A stretch of 32,494 bases of DNA from Acidovorax sp. FJL06 (GCF_003852545.1 NZ_QAJR01000028.1:1-32494); one strand, 5' to 3'. Shown: positions 25,440 through 32,494, counted from the stretch's first letter. Notes: a model not told the origin generated them from the letters alone. Numbers and translations are program-made.

Positions 25440-26348
25440 TCAGCTCAGCACCACACTCGACAGCCGGCGCCGGTAGGTCGCCACCACCGGGTCTTCGGGC
25501 GGGATCTGGCCTTCGGCCACCTTGGGCTTGGGGGCCTCGATGACTTCGAGGATGGCGACATAGGTCTTGCGGGCGATCTCTTCGTTCCAGGCCTTGTCGC
25601 GCATGAGGATTTCGAGCAGTTCATCCATGGCGTCGGTCCAGCGCTGCTGGGCCATCAGCCAGCGGGCACGGGCGTAGCGGGTGTCGAAGTCGCGCTTGTT
25701 GGCGGCGATTTTTGCATCAAACTCCGCTTCAGCGCCCTCCCCGTAAGCGCCAGCAGCTACGAAATCAAGAGCATCCATCCAGGCCTTCAAGGCGCCCAGC
25801 TTGCGCGAAGCGGCGGCCTTGGCGATCACGGGGGCAAACGCGACCTTGGCGTCGTCCTCGCGGCGCAGCTGCAGCAGCAGCTTGACGTAGTCGAAGCGCG
25901 CATCGTCGTTGGACGGGTCGGTCACCACCGCGTGCTGCAGCTTTTCGAGGGCCGTGCCCGTGTCGCCATCGGCCAGGGCGTCCTGGGCTTCTTCTTCCTC
26001 GGCTTCTGCCACCATTTCTTCGGCGCTGGGCACATGCTTGTCGAGGAAGGCGCGCACCTGGCCTTCGGGCAGGGCGCCCATGAAGCCATCGACGGGCTGG
26101 CCGTTCATGAGCAGCACGCAGGTCGGGATGCTGCGGATACCGAACATGCCGGCGAGCTGCTGCTCCTGGTCGGAGTCGATCTTGGCGAGCTTGAAGCGGC
26201 CGGCGTATTCGGTTTCGAGCTTTTCCAGCACCGGGCCCAGCGACTTGCAGGGGCCGCACCAGGGCGCCCAGAAGTCCACCAGCACGGGCACGTTCATCGA
26301 GGCGGCAACCACCTCGGCTTCAAAGTTCTCTACGGTGACGTCAATCAT
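25440..26348 (-). CDS. cnoX: Thioredoxin-TPR holdase CnoX (YbbN family)
   Basis: Cytosolic protein of 302 residues: thioredoxin fold (1-108) and a helical tetratricopeptide part (about 115-302). The catalytic motif is WCGPC (Cys31, Cys34), with the cis-Pro in RSIPTCV; E. coli CnoX has lost this CxxC, so this version may retain redox activity as well as a holdase function for GroEL clients. The linker 108-140 is Glu/Ala-rich (AEEEEAQDALADGD). Residues about 193-207 between helices are encoded by a copy of the short repeat. The start (MIDVTVENFE) is the family start. It is divergent from purE (163-bp gap) and is followed by the META lipoprotein. Confidence 0.92.
   Translation of the reverse strand: MIDVTVENFEAEVVAASMNVPVLVDFWAPWCGPCKSLGPVLEKLETEYAGRFKLAKIDSDQEQQLAGMFGIRSIPTCVLLMNGQPVDGFMGALPEGQVRAFLDKHVPSAEEMVAEAEEEEAQDALADGDTGTALEKLQHAVVTDPSNDDARFDYVKLLLQLRREDDAKVAFAPVIAKAAASRKLGALKAWMDALDFVAAGAYGEGAEAEFDAKIAANKRDFDTRYARARWLMAQQRWTDAMDELLEILMRDKAWNEEIARKTYVAILEVIEAPKPKVAEGQIPPEDPVVATYRRRLSSVVLS
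25730..25772 (-). repeat. Short dispersed repeat, family 1 (copy g), inside cnoX
   Basis: On the plus strand CAGCGCCCTCCCCGTAAGCG, CCAGCAGCTACGAAATCAAG and AGC. It is identical to the hprK-side copy at 33 of 43 aligned positions by my count, ungapped. In cnoX it is read in frame and gives LDFVAAGAYGEGAE. Confidence 0.6.
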
Positions 26349-26444
26349 GATGGATGGTGCCGGGCCAAGGCCGGTGAAGCTGGTGGGTTCGCGCTATTTT
26401 GGCCCATGAAAACAGCCCCAGGCTGCGCAGGGAGGCGCAAAAAG

Positions 26445-26450
26445 TAAAAT
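26445..26450 (+). promoter_or_regulatory. Candidate -10 element for purE
   Basis: TAAAAT in AAAGTAAAATCGCGG, 62 bp upstream of the purE ATG and like the sequence before purC. No clear -35. Confidence 0.35.
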
Positions 26451-26511
26451 CGCGGATTCCACCCACAGCGGTGCGGCAGGCCCTGCGCACTGCCGCCACC
26501 CTCAAACCACC

Positions 26512-27006
26512 ATGAAACCCATCCAGATCGGCGTGGTCATGGGTTCCAGCAGCGACTGGGACACCATGCAGCATGCAGTGCAGATTCTTGAACAGTTCGG
26601 CATCCCGCACGAGGCCCGCGTGGTCTCGGCCCACCGCATGCCCGACGACATGTTCGCCTACGCCGAAGCGGCCGCCAGCCGGGGCCTGAAGGCCATCATC
26701 GCCGGCGCGGGCGGCGCCGCCCACCTGCCCGGCATGATCGCAGCCAAGACCACCGTGCCCGTGCTGGGCGTGCCCGTGGCCAGCCGCCACCTGCAGGGCG
26801 TGGATTCGCTGCACTCCATCGTGCAGATGCCCAAGGGCATCCCGGTGGCCACATTCGCCATCGGCACGGCGGGCGCCGCCAATGCCGCACTGTTTGCCGT
26901 GGCCCTGCTGGCCAGCGAAAGCCCTGAACTGCGCCAGCGCCTGGAAGCCTTCCGCGCGGAACAGACCGAGGTGGCGCGCAACATGACCCTGCCGCCTGCC
27001 GCATGA
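26512..27006 (+). CDS. purE: N5-carboxyaminoimidazole ribonucleotide mutase
   Basis: Moves the carboxylate from N5 to C4 in the purine pathway. The 164-residue protein has the class I PurE layout: [13 protein letters not shown] (residues 6-18, phosphate loop), [15 protein letters not shown] (44-58) and [17 protein letters not shown] (69-85), with the catalytic His in SAHR and the conserved second His. The C-terminal 20 residues are variable. Its stop overlaps the purK ATG by 4 bp (ATGA), a translational coupling. The two are partner enzymes of the same two-step carboxylation. Confidence 0.97.
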   Translation: MKPIQIGVVMGSSSDWDTMQHAVQILEQFGIPHEARVVSAHRMPDDMFAYAEAAASRGLKAIIAGAGGAAHLPGMIAAKTTVPVLGVPVASRHLQGVDSLHSIVQMPKGIPVATFAIGTAGAANAALFAVALLASESPELRQRLEAFRAEQTEVARNMTLPPAA

Positions 27007-28181
27007 GCCCCGACGACGCCTCTCTCAAGCCGCTGCTGCCCGGCGCCACGCTGGGCGTGCTGGGCGGCGGCCAGCTGGGCCGCATGTTCGTGCACCAAGC
27101 CCAGGCCATGGGCTACTTCACGGCCGTGCTGGACGCCGACCCCACCAGCCCCGCCGGGCTGGTGAGCCACCACCACATCCAGACGGACTACGACGATCCG
27201 CAGGGCCTGGCCGAGCTGGCACGGCTGTCGGATGCAGTGACCACCGAATTCGAGAACGTACCCGCCGCCGCGCTGGCCACGCTGGCCGCACGGCGGCCCG
27301 TGTCGCCCGCCGCCAGCGCGGTGTCGGTGGCGCAGGACCGCGCGCGCGAGAAGGCCCACTTCGTGGCCTGCGGTGTGCCCTGCGCGCCCTACGCGGTCAT
27401 CGAGACGGCCGAACAACTGGCCGCGACCTCACCGGATCTGCTGCCCGGCATCCTCAAGACCGCCCGCATGGGCTACGACGGCAAGGGCCAGGTGCGCGTG
27501 CAAACCGCCGCCGAGCTGGCCGCAGCCTGGGATGCGGTTGGCAACGTGCCCTGCGTGCTGGAGAAGATGCTGCCGCTGGCGCTGGAATGCTCGGTGATCG
27601 TGGCCCGGGGCCACGATGGCGCCATAGTGCACCTGCCGGTGCAGCGCAACCTGCACCTGGGGGGCATCCTGGCCGTGACCGAGGTGTATGAAGGAAATCT
27701 GCCGCCAGCGCTTGCTGCGCAAGCGGTAGCAGCTGCAAAATCCGTAGCAGAAGGCCTGCAGTACGTGGGCGTGCTGTGCGTGGAGTTCTTCGTGCTGCAG
27801 GACGGCAGCCTGGTTGTCAACGAGATCGCCCCGCGCCCGCACAACAGCGGCCACTACAGCCAGGACGCCTGCGACGTGTCGCAGTTCGAGCTGCAGGTGC
27901 GCACCATGGCCCGCCTGCCGCTGACCCCGCCGCGCCAGCACAGCCCGGCCGTGATGCTCAACCTGCTGGGCGACCTGTGGTTTGCCCAAAGCGACATCGA
28001 GCAGACTCCACCCTGGGCCGAGGTGCTGGCGCTGCCCGGCACCCACCTGCATCTGTATGGCAAACGCGACGCCAAACGGGGCCGCAAGATGGGCCACCTC
28101 AACGTGACCGGCCCCACACCCGAGGCCGCACGCGCCACGGCCTTGAAGGCTGCCGCACTGCTGGGCCTTGCCGCGTTCTGA
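27003..28181 (+). CDS. purK: N5-carboxyaminoimidazole ribonucleotide synthase
   Basis: ATP-grasp enzyme that makes N5-CAIR from AIR, bicarbonate and ATP; acts before PurE. The product has 392 residues. Motifs: [18 protein letters not shown] (residues 16-33), [11 protein letters not shown] near 80, [20 protein letters not shown] near 150, [12 protein letters not shown] near 200, [29 protein letters not shown] near 260 (ATP-grasp metal ligands). Residues about 233-250 are encoded by a copy of the short repeat and read in frame as an Ala-rich helix. It overlaps purE by 4 bp; tsaC starts 2 bp after its stop. Confidence 0.97.
   Translation: MSPDDASLKPLLPGATLGVLGGGQLGRMFVHQAQAMGYFTAVLDADPTSPAGLVSHHHIQTDYDDPQGLAELARLSDAVTTEFENVPAAALATLAARRPVSPAASAVSVAQDRAREKAHFVACGVPCAPYAVIETAEQLAATSPDLLPGILKTARMGYDGKGQVRVQTAAELAAAWDAVGNVPCVLEKMLPLALECSVIVARGHDGAIVHLPVQRNLHLGGILAVTEVYEGNLPPALAAQAVAAAKSVAEGLQYVGVLCVEFFVLQDGSLVVNEIAPRPHNSGHYSQDACDVSQFELQVRTMARLPLTPPRQHSPAVMLNLLGDLWFAQSDIEQTPPWAEVLALPGTHLHLYGKRDAKRGRKMGHLNVTGPTPEAARATALKAAALLGLAAF
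27701..27750 (-). repeat. Short dispersed repeat, family 1 (copy h), inside purK
   Basis: GCCGCCAGCGCTTGCTGCGC, AAGCGGTAGCAGCTGCAAAA and TCCGTAGCAG. By eye 34 of 50 positions match the fur-hprK copy with no gap. The core CGCTTGC-TGC-GCAAGCG is a perfect stem. Confidence 0.5.
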
Positions 28182-28183
28182 CC

Positions 28184-29203
28184 ATGATCCTTGACGGCAA
28201 CGATCCCCAGGCCATCGCCGCCGCAGCCCGCGCCGTGCGCAGCGGCGCGCTGCTGGGCCTGCCCACCGAAACCGTGTACGGCCTGGCCGCCGACGCCAGC
28301 AGCGATGCGGCCGTGGCCCAGATCTTTGCGGCCAAGGGGCGCCCCAGCGACCACCCGCTCATCGTGCATGTGGCCAATGCCCAGGGCATTGCGCACTTTG
28401 CCAGCGAGGTGCCCGGCTTCGCGCAGAAGCTGGTCGATGCCTTCTGGCCCGGCCCGCTCACGCTCATCCTGCCGCGCCTGCCCGGCGTGGCCACGGCGGC
28501 CACGGGCGGCCAGGACAGCGTGGGCCTGCGCTGCCCGGCCCATCCGGTGGCGCACGCCCTGCTGGAGGCCTGTGCGGCCCCAGTCGATGGCAGCAGCGAC
28601 CAGGGCGGCGCCCCCGTGTGGGGCGTGGCCGCCCCCAGCGCCAACCGCTTTGGTCGCGTGAGCCCCACCACCGCCCAGCATGTGCAGGACGAACTGGGCG
28701 CCGACCTGCTGGTGCTGGACGGCGGCCCCTGCGGCGTGGGCATTGAAAGCACCATCGTGGACTGCACCCGCGGCGTGCCTGTGCTGCTGCGCCCCGGGGC
28801 CATCACGCGCGCGCAGATCGCTGCGGCCTGCGGCATCGCGCCGCTGTCCAAGGAAGACCTGCCCGCGCTCACCCCCCGCGCCTCGGGCACGCTGGAGGCG
28901 CACTATGCCCCCGCTGCCAAGGTGCGCCTGATGGACGCCAAGGCCCTGCAGACCAGCCTGGACCTGCTGGGCGCCGAGGCGGCCCACATTGCGGTCTATG
29001 CCCGCTGTGCGCTGCGCACACATTCGCCGCAGCTCGTCCTGCGGCGCATGCCCGACGATGCGGCAGCCACAGCCCAGCAGCTGTTTGCCGTGCTGCGCGG
29101 CTTTGACGACGAGGGCGTGAAGCTGATCTGGATCGAGGCCCCGCCCGCCGGCCCCGAGTGGGAAGGCGTGCGCGACCGCCTGCAGCGCGCGGCGGCGGCA
29201 TGA
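28184..29203 (+). CDS. tsaC: L-threonylcarbamoyladenylate synthase, long Sua5 type
   Basis: Makes threonylcarbamoyl-AMP for the t6A modification of ANN-decoding tRNAs. The ATG at 28184 gives 339 residues. The YrdC domain has LGLPTETVYGLAADA (residues 25-39), KGRPSDHPLIVHV (52-64), DAFWPGPLTLIL (87-98), VGLRCPAHPVAHAL and APSANRFGRVSPTTAQHV near 150, with GVGIESTIVDCT near 190. A C-terminal Sua5 domain follows after LTPRASGTLEAHYAPAAKV near 230, so this is the two-domain form (TsaC2/Sua5) rather than the short E. coli TsaC. It follows purK by 2 bp and is almost surely co-transcribed with purE-purK. Confidence 0.93.
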   Translation: MILDGNDPQAIAAAARAVRSGALLGLPTETVYGLAADASSDAAVAQIFAAKGRPSDHPLIVHVANAQGIAHFASEVPGFAQKLVDAFWPGPLTLILPRLPGVATAATGGQDSVGLRCPAHPVAHALLEACAAPVDGSSDQGGAPVWGVAAPSANRFGRVSPTTAQHVQDELGADLLVLDGGPCGVGIESTIVDCTRGVPVLLRPGAITRAQIAAACGIAPLSKEDLPALTPRASGTLEAHYAPAAKVRLMDAKALQTSLDLLGAEAAHIAVYARCALRTHSPQLVLRRMPDDAAATAQQLFAVLRGFDDEGVKLIWIEAPPAGPEWEGVRDRLQRAAAA

Positions 29204-29206
29204 GAC

Positions 29207-29275
29207 ACCTCCCGGAGGCGCTGCGCGCCTTCCCCCCTCTCTCGCGCTGCGCGCGGGAGGGGAGACGCCGCCAAC
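29207..29275 (+). repeat. GC-rich repeat, family 2 (copy d, shorter)
   Basis: After the tsaC stop: CACCTCCCGGAGGCGCTGCG, CGCCTTCCCCCCTCTCTCGC and GCTGCGCGCGGGAGGGGAGA, then CGCCGCCAACGC. It shares GGCGC..CGCCTTCCCCCC and GGGGAGACG-type boxes with the fur copy but lacks the ACTGGC end hairpin. Confidence 0.45.
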
Positions 29276-29290
29276 GCACCGGACAGCCGC

Positions 29291-29340
29291 TTTACATGCG
29301 TTGACTTTGCGTCGTTAAACTACCCCCCACTTTTCTGGAG
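29291..29340 (+). promoter_or_regulatory. Promoter-like region and ribosome site of the GDSL-like lipoprotein
   Basis: TTTACA (29291-29296) and TTAAAC (29315-29320) form a weak pair with an 18-bp spacer; TTGACT at 29301 is a better -35 but has no matching -10. GGAG at 29337-29340 stands 6 bp before the ATG and supports the start. Confidence 0.35.
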
Positions 29341-29346
29341 AAATAC

Positions 29347-30300
29347 ATGGCAGCAAATTGGATGCGCCGCACCGTCATGGTCGCCGCATGTGCATCGGCC
29401 GCGTTGCTCGCGGCCTGCGGTTCCAGCACCACTGAATCGGCCATCACGCCCCAGCGCTTCGTCGCGTTTGGCGACGCCATGAACGATGTGGGACAAAACG
29501 GTTCGCGCTACACGGTCAACGATGGCAGCGTCAACAACTGGACCTTGCAGCTGGTCGCCAACTACGGCAAATCGCTCACGCCCGTGTCCGCAGGCGGCAC
29601 CAGCTATGCCACGGGCAACGCCCGCGTCAGCGCCAAGCCCGACGCCGCAGGCAACGCCAGCACCCGCACCATCACCGAGCAGATCGACGCCTTTTTGGCC
29701 AGCGGCAGCTTCGGGGGCTCCGATGTGGTGATCGTGAGCGGGGGCGTCAGCGACGTGATCGCCGGCATGGCCGCCGTGACCGCAGGCACCCAGACCGAGG
29801 CCGCCATGGTGGCCGCTGCACGCAAGGCCGGCGAAGACCTGGCCGCCCAGGTGCGCCGCCTGGTGACGGCGGGCGCCAAGTACGTGGTGGTGACCGGCAC
29901 CTACGACCTGAGCAAGACCCCCTGGGCCAAGACCATTGGCCGCGAAGCCCTGCTGACCAACGCCAGCAGCCGCTTCAATGAAGGCCTGCTCGTGGGCATC
30001 GTGGACCTGGGTGCCAACGTGCTGTACGTGGACTCGGCCTACTACGTGAACCTGTACACCAGCGTGCCCGGCAACTATGGCTTCAACAACGCCACGGCGG
30101 CAGTGTGCACCTCGGTGGACGCCACCAACGGCATCGGCATAGGCGCCGGCCAGGTCAACTCGGCCCTGTGCAACAGCTCCACGCTGCTGTCGGGCGCCAG
30201 CCAGACCTCGTTCGTGTTTGCCGACCCGGTCTACCTCACGCCGTCTGCCCAGCGCCAGTTTGGCACCTATGCCTACGGCCGCCTGCGCGCGCGCTGGTAA
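29347..30300 (+). CDS. GDSL/SGNH-family lipoprotein lacking the catalytic residues
   Basis: Predicted outer-membrane or periplasmic lipoprotein of 317 residues. The signal peptide ends in the lipobox LLAAC (Cys24). The fold resembles GDSL hydrolases: FVAFGDAMNDVG (block I, 38-49), SYATGNARV (block II), VIVSGGVSDV (block III) and FADPVYLTPSA (block V). The catalytic serine position holds Ala44, the block III Asn holds Ser135, and the block V His holds Tyr296, while Asp293 remains. So it is probably not an esterase of the usual kind. The start is backed by a good GGAG site. A strong terminator follows. An intact GDSL lipoprotein lies 0.8 kb away on the other strand. A family of such variant proteins may exist in Comamonadaceae. 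Confidence 0.8.
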   Translation: MAANWMRRTVMVAACASAALLAACGSSTTESAITPQRFVAFGDAMNDVGQNGSRYTVNDGSVNNWTLQLVANYGKSLTPVSAGGTSYATGNARVSAKPDAAGNASTRTITEQIDAFLASGSFGGSDVVIVSGGVSDVIAGMAAVTAGTQTEAAMVAAARKAGEDLAAQVRRLVTAGAKYVVVTGTYDLSKTPWAKTIGREALLTNASSRFNEGLLVGIVDLGANVLYVDSAYYVNLYTSVPGNYGFNNATAAVCTSVDATNGIGIGAGQVNSALCNSSTLLSGASQTSFVFADPVYLTPSAQRQFGTYAYGRLRARW

Positions 30301-30336
30301 GCCAGCCCGGGGCTGAACTCAACGCACCAGCAACAA

Positions 30337-30362
30337 GGCCGCCCGGCAGGGCGGCCTTTTTT
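30337..30362 (+). terminator. Rho-independent terminator after the GDSL-like lipoprotein
   Basis: Stem GGCCGCCC (30337-30344), loop GGCA, stem GGGCGGCC (30349-30356), then TTTTTT (30357-30362). It lies between convergent genes and may also slow ompW transcripts arriving from the right. Confidence 0.9.
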
Positions 30363-30393
30363 GTGGGCGGCATGGGCCCCCGCCCCGCGCAGG

Positions 30394-31074
30394 TCAGAAC
30401 CGGTAGACCACGCCCAACGCCACCACATTGGGGTTGAGCTTCACATCGATGGTCTGGCCCGTGGACAGCGTATTGCGCGTCTTGACGAACGTCTTGTAGT
30501 AGGCCAGGTCCAGCGACCACTGGTCGTTCAGCACCACGCTCACCCCCACCTGGGGGGTCAGGCCAAACCGCGACTCGGCGCTCAGCGTGGTGGGGCGCGC
30601 GGGGCTCCCCCCCGTCAGGCCGGTCAGCGCCGCCGTGCCGCGTTCCTTGAAGAACCTGGCATAGGTCACGCCCAGGCCCACATAGGGCCGCACGCGGGCA
30701 TGGGCCTCCAGGAAGCGGTACTGCGCAAACACGGTCATGGGCAGCACCTTGACCTCGCCGATCTTGCCCACGCCGGCAATCGCGCCGGCCCCCACGATGT
30801 CGTGCCTGAAAGGCAGGGCCAGCGGCACGTCCACCGCCCAGTGGTCGGTGAGCATGTAGGTGACGCCGCCCGCCAACTGCGTGTCGGCGCGCACATCCAC
30901 CTGGGTGCCCGTGAAGCTGGGGGCGGTGAGATCGCCGCTGCCCACCTGCGGCGAGATCTGCGTGGCGCCTGCCCGCACCAGCCAGCTGCCGGCGGTCTGC
31001 GCCTGCGCGCCGCCAGCGGTTGCCAGCACCAGGGCGCCTGCGGCCCATACGGAGGAATGCTTGATTGTCTTCAT
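30394..31074 (-). CDS. ompW: OmpW-family outer-membrane protein
   Basis: Small eight-stranded beta-barrel, 226 residues including a signal peptide (cleavage after AGGAQA near residue 25). Family features: SWLVRAGATQISPQ at the start of the mature protein, TYMLTDHWAVDVPLALPFRH near 85, RPYVGLGVTYARFF near 130, NDQWSLDLAYYKTF near 190, and a C-terminal strand ending in NVVALGVVYRF, with the terminal Phe typical of barrels. OmpW proteins bind or pass small hydrophobic compounds. It is 27 bp downstream of the GDSL lipoprotein on the same strand, likely the second gene of an operon. No good Shine-Dalgarno is seen. Confidence 0.93.
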   Translation of the reverse strand: MKTIKHSSVWAAGALVLATAGGAQAQTAGSWLVRAGATQISPQVGSGDLTAPSFTGTQVDVRADTQLAGGVTYMLTDHWAVDVPLALPFRHDIVGAGAIAGVGKIGEVKVLPMTVFAQYRFLEAHARVRPYVGLGVTYARFFKERGTAALTGLTGGSPARPTTLSAESRFGLTPQVGVSVVLNDQWSLDLAYYKTFVKTRNTLSTGQTIDVKLNPNVVALGVVYRF

Positions 31075-31101
31075 GATGAGGAACCCTTGAACCGCCGTTG
31101 T

Positions 31102-32244
31102 TTACAGCCAGCCCGCACGGGCCAGCGAGCGCGACACCAGCTGGCTGACCAGCTGGTGGCCGTAAGGCGTGGGATGGAAGCTGTCGGAGAACACATAGGT
31201 CTTCCACCAGTCCGCGCCGCCGCTGGCGCCCGCAGGCGGGGTCTTGGCCGACAGGGCTGCGGCCGTGCAGGTCGGGAAGGTGTAGCTGGGCAGACCATCC
31301 GTGCCCACGCCCGTGATCGGGCATGCGGTGTCCTTGGCGTTGGTCAGGCCATACTGGGCCGGGCGGGCCACCTGGTCGTTGAAGGAGGTGTAGAAGTCCA
31401 CCACCACCACCTTGCTGTTGCCCGCGAAACGCTTGTCGAGTTGCGCGTTGAAGGCTTCCATCCAGGCCTTCAGCAGCCCCTGGACCTGGGCGCTGGCGGC
31501 GGCCCCGGCGCTGGCCGTGATGCCGCCCAGCACCTGTTGCAGGCGCGGGGTCTTGTCGATGGCCGGCATGTTCAGCACCGCAACGCGCAGGGCCCCCTTG
31601 TTCAGGGCGTTGGCTTCGATGGCCGCATGGAACTTGTCGGCCAGCGCCACCATGTAGGCACCACCCAGCTGGGCCATGCCGGTGGCACCACCGGCCAGGC
31701 CCGCACTGACGGTGGCTGCGGGCAGCAGCGTGGAGAGCAGGGCGCCATAAGCCGCACCGCCGTCCTTGGACGCCGAGAGGTAGGCACCCACGAGGTCGGC
31801 CGCATCGTTACCGCCGCCATCGATCAAGAGCAGGTCGCCCGCGCTGAAGCCATCGGCCCCGGCATCGGCCAACTGCTTGACGATGGACACTGGCGACGTG
31901 GGCGCCGTGAAATGGTTGATGCGCCCGCCCCCGATCGCGTAGTTGGTGCAACCGGCCGCGTTGTTGAAAGCGCTGCCCGTGGACACATAGCGCGGGCACA
32001 GCGTGTTGCCGTAGCTGCTGGCCACGAGTTCAGGCCAGATGGGGGTGGACGCGGGGCCCGTGGGCGCGCTGCCCTGCACGGTGAACTTGAAGCCAAAAGT
32101 GCCGCTGTCGGCAATGCTGTCCCCCATGACCTTGACGGTCTTGATGGGCGCCACGGGGGCGGTGTCTGCCCCGCCGCCGCCGCACGCGGCCAGCAATGAC
32201 GCCGCTGCCAGAGAAACCCACAACACCTTGCGCTGGAAATCCAT
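31102..32244 (-). CDS. GDSL/SGNH-family lipoprotein, catalytic residues intact
   Basis: Predicted secreted, lipid-anchored esterase/lipase of 380 residues; signal peptide ends in LLAAC (Cys21), followed by a Gly-rich linker. Block I is VKVMGDSIADSG with Ser43; block II is NYAIGGGRI; block III is IDGGGNDAAD with Asn146; block V is FSDSFHPTPYGHQ with Asp354 and His357. All four catalytic blocks are present. Substrate unknown. The start has GGGAGTG about 9 bp upstream. ompW follows 27 bp downstream, so the pair is likely an operon. A 22-bp near-perfect palindrome of the TetR-operator kind lies 37 bp upstream of the ATG, so the operon may be repressed by a regulator encoded outside the window. 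Confidence 0.88.
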   Translation of the reverse strand: MDFQRKVLWVSLAAASLLAACGGGGADTAPVAPIKTVKVMGDSIADSGTFGFKFTVQGSAPTGPASTPIWPELVASSYGNTLCPRYVSTGSAFNNAAGCTNYAIGGGRINHFTAPTSPVSIVKQLADAGADGFSAGDLLLIDGGGNDAADLVGAYLSASKDGGAAYGALLSTLLPAATVSAGLAGGATGMAQLGGAYMVALADKFHAAIEANALNKGALRVAVLNMPAIDKTPRLQQVLGGITASAGAAASAQVQGLLKAWMEAFNAQLDKRFAGNSKVVVVDFYTSFNDQVARPAQYGLTNAKDTACPITGVGTDGLPSYTFPTCTAAALSAKTPPAGASGGADWWKTYVFSDSFHPTPYGHQLVSQLVSRSLARAGWL

Positions 32245-32280
32245 CGGTTTTCACTCCCGCCAAATTGGCTTGCATAAGAA

Positions 32281-32302
32281 AAATAGAACGACCGTGCTAT
32301 TT
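32281..32302. promoter_or_regulatory. TetR-type operator-like palindrome upstream of the GDSL-ompW operon
   Basis: AAATAGAACG-AC-CGTGCTATTT: arms agree at 9 of 10 positions, A/T-rich ends and CG at the centre, resembling operators of TetR-family repressors. It lies 37 bp upstream of the lipoprotein ATG, in the likely promoter. Confidence 0.45.
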
Positions 32303-32325
32303 ACTAATATCTTAGGTGCGGAAGC

Positions 32326-32358
32326 AAAAAAGCCCCACCGGGTTAACACCGGTGGGGC
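32326..32358 (-). terminator. Rho-independent terminator for a leftward transcript from beyond the right edge
   Basis: On the minus strand: GCCCCACCGG (32358-32349), loop TGTTAAC, CCGGTGGGGC (32341-32332), then TTTTTT (32331-32326). A perfect 10-bp stem. It insulates the GDSL operon from upstream transcription. Confidence 0.88.
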
Positions 32359-32392
32359 TTAGAACCTGTTCAAGATCTTTTCGGGGATCGCA

Positions 32393-32490
32393 TTGGAGTG
32401 CAATCAGGATGAGTGGATGCTCCGGGTGCGCCGCATGGGCTCGTGCCCATGCAAGCAGCCGGGGCGTCCAATCACCCGATTTCACTCCAA
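32393..32490. repeat. 98-nt imperfect palindrome at the right edge
   Basis: Outer arms TTGGAGTG (32393-32400) and CACTCCAA (32483-32490) pair perfectly. Pairing continues inwards with single mismatches (AATC/GATT, GG/CC, TGA/TCA, TGGA/TCCA, CCGG/CCGG) to an internal loop and the inner stem GCATGGGC-TCGT-GCCCATGC (32433-32452). Alternatively, an open minus-strand frame crosses the region to a TAA at 32314-32312, and part could be the C-terminus of a gene beyond the edge; the terminator inside that frame argues against it. Confidence 0.5.
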
Positions 32491-32494
32491 CCCT

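Noticed and set aside
32312-32494. Partial minus-strand CDS at the right edge (about 60 codons to a TAA)
   Set aside because: Open and not absurd in composition, but it overlaps a perfect terminator stem with T tract and a 98-nt palindrome, and matches no family I know; left as an alternative in the palindrome entry.

Overview
The window looks like ordinary chromosome from a GC-rich betaproteobacterium of the order Burkholderiales. Gene content and order point to the Comamonadaceae, probably an Acidovorax-like organism: the GshA is of the T. ferrooxidans type, fur and bamE are divergent, ptsN sits with hprK, purE-purK is followed by a long Sua5-type tsaC, and two kinds of short dispersed repeat recur between genes. 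The genus is inferred from family knowledge and was not tested. I see thirty protein-coding genes and no tRNA, rRNA, CRISPR array, recognisable transposase or integrase.

Layout from the left. Positions 1-10356 form a minus-strand block read leftwards: proA, trkA, trkH, gshA, kup, benE, gshB. It combines both enzymes of glutathione synthesis with two potassium uptake systems. Positions 10421-13068 hold a small plus-strand gene of unknown function, holA on the minus strand and a plus-strand arginase gene that separates holA from lptE. Positions 13094-19143 hold a minus-strand run read as bamE, dapB, exbB, exbD, leuS, lptE, which covers outer-membrane assembly, lysine/peptidoglycan precursor synthesis, a proton-driven energiser and leucyl-tRNA charging. 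Fur is divergent from bamE.

Positions 19823-21748 carry hpf, ptsN and hprK (ribosome hibernation and regulatory PTS). hpf has its own good promoter and terminator. An MFS exporter gene (21994-23352) is divergent from purC. A second purine group, purE-purK-tsaC, follows after two minus-strand genes: a YbaY-META fusion lipoprotein and the holdase-type thioredoxin CnoX. The right end (29347-32244) is an envelope region: a GDSL-like lipoprotein that has lost its catalytic residues, an OmpW porin and an apparently active GDSL lipoprotein with a TetR-type palindrome upstream.

The least ordinary features are these. (1) A short repeat of about 45 bp lies between genes and also inside at least three essential or housekeeping ORFs (proA, cnoX, purK, possibly leuS) without breaking them. 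(2) A second, GC-rich repeat family follows stop codons and appears to encode the low-complexity C-terminus of ExbB. (3) A dead and a live GDSL lipoprotein flank OmpW. (4) A 98-nt nearly complete hairpin lies at the right edge. (5) Mutually exclusive hairpins lie between gshA and kup.
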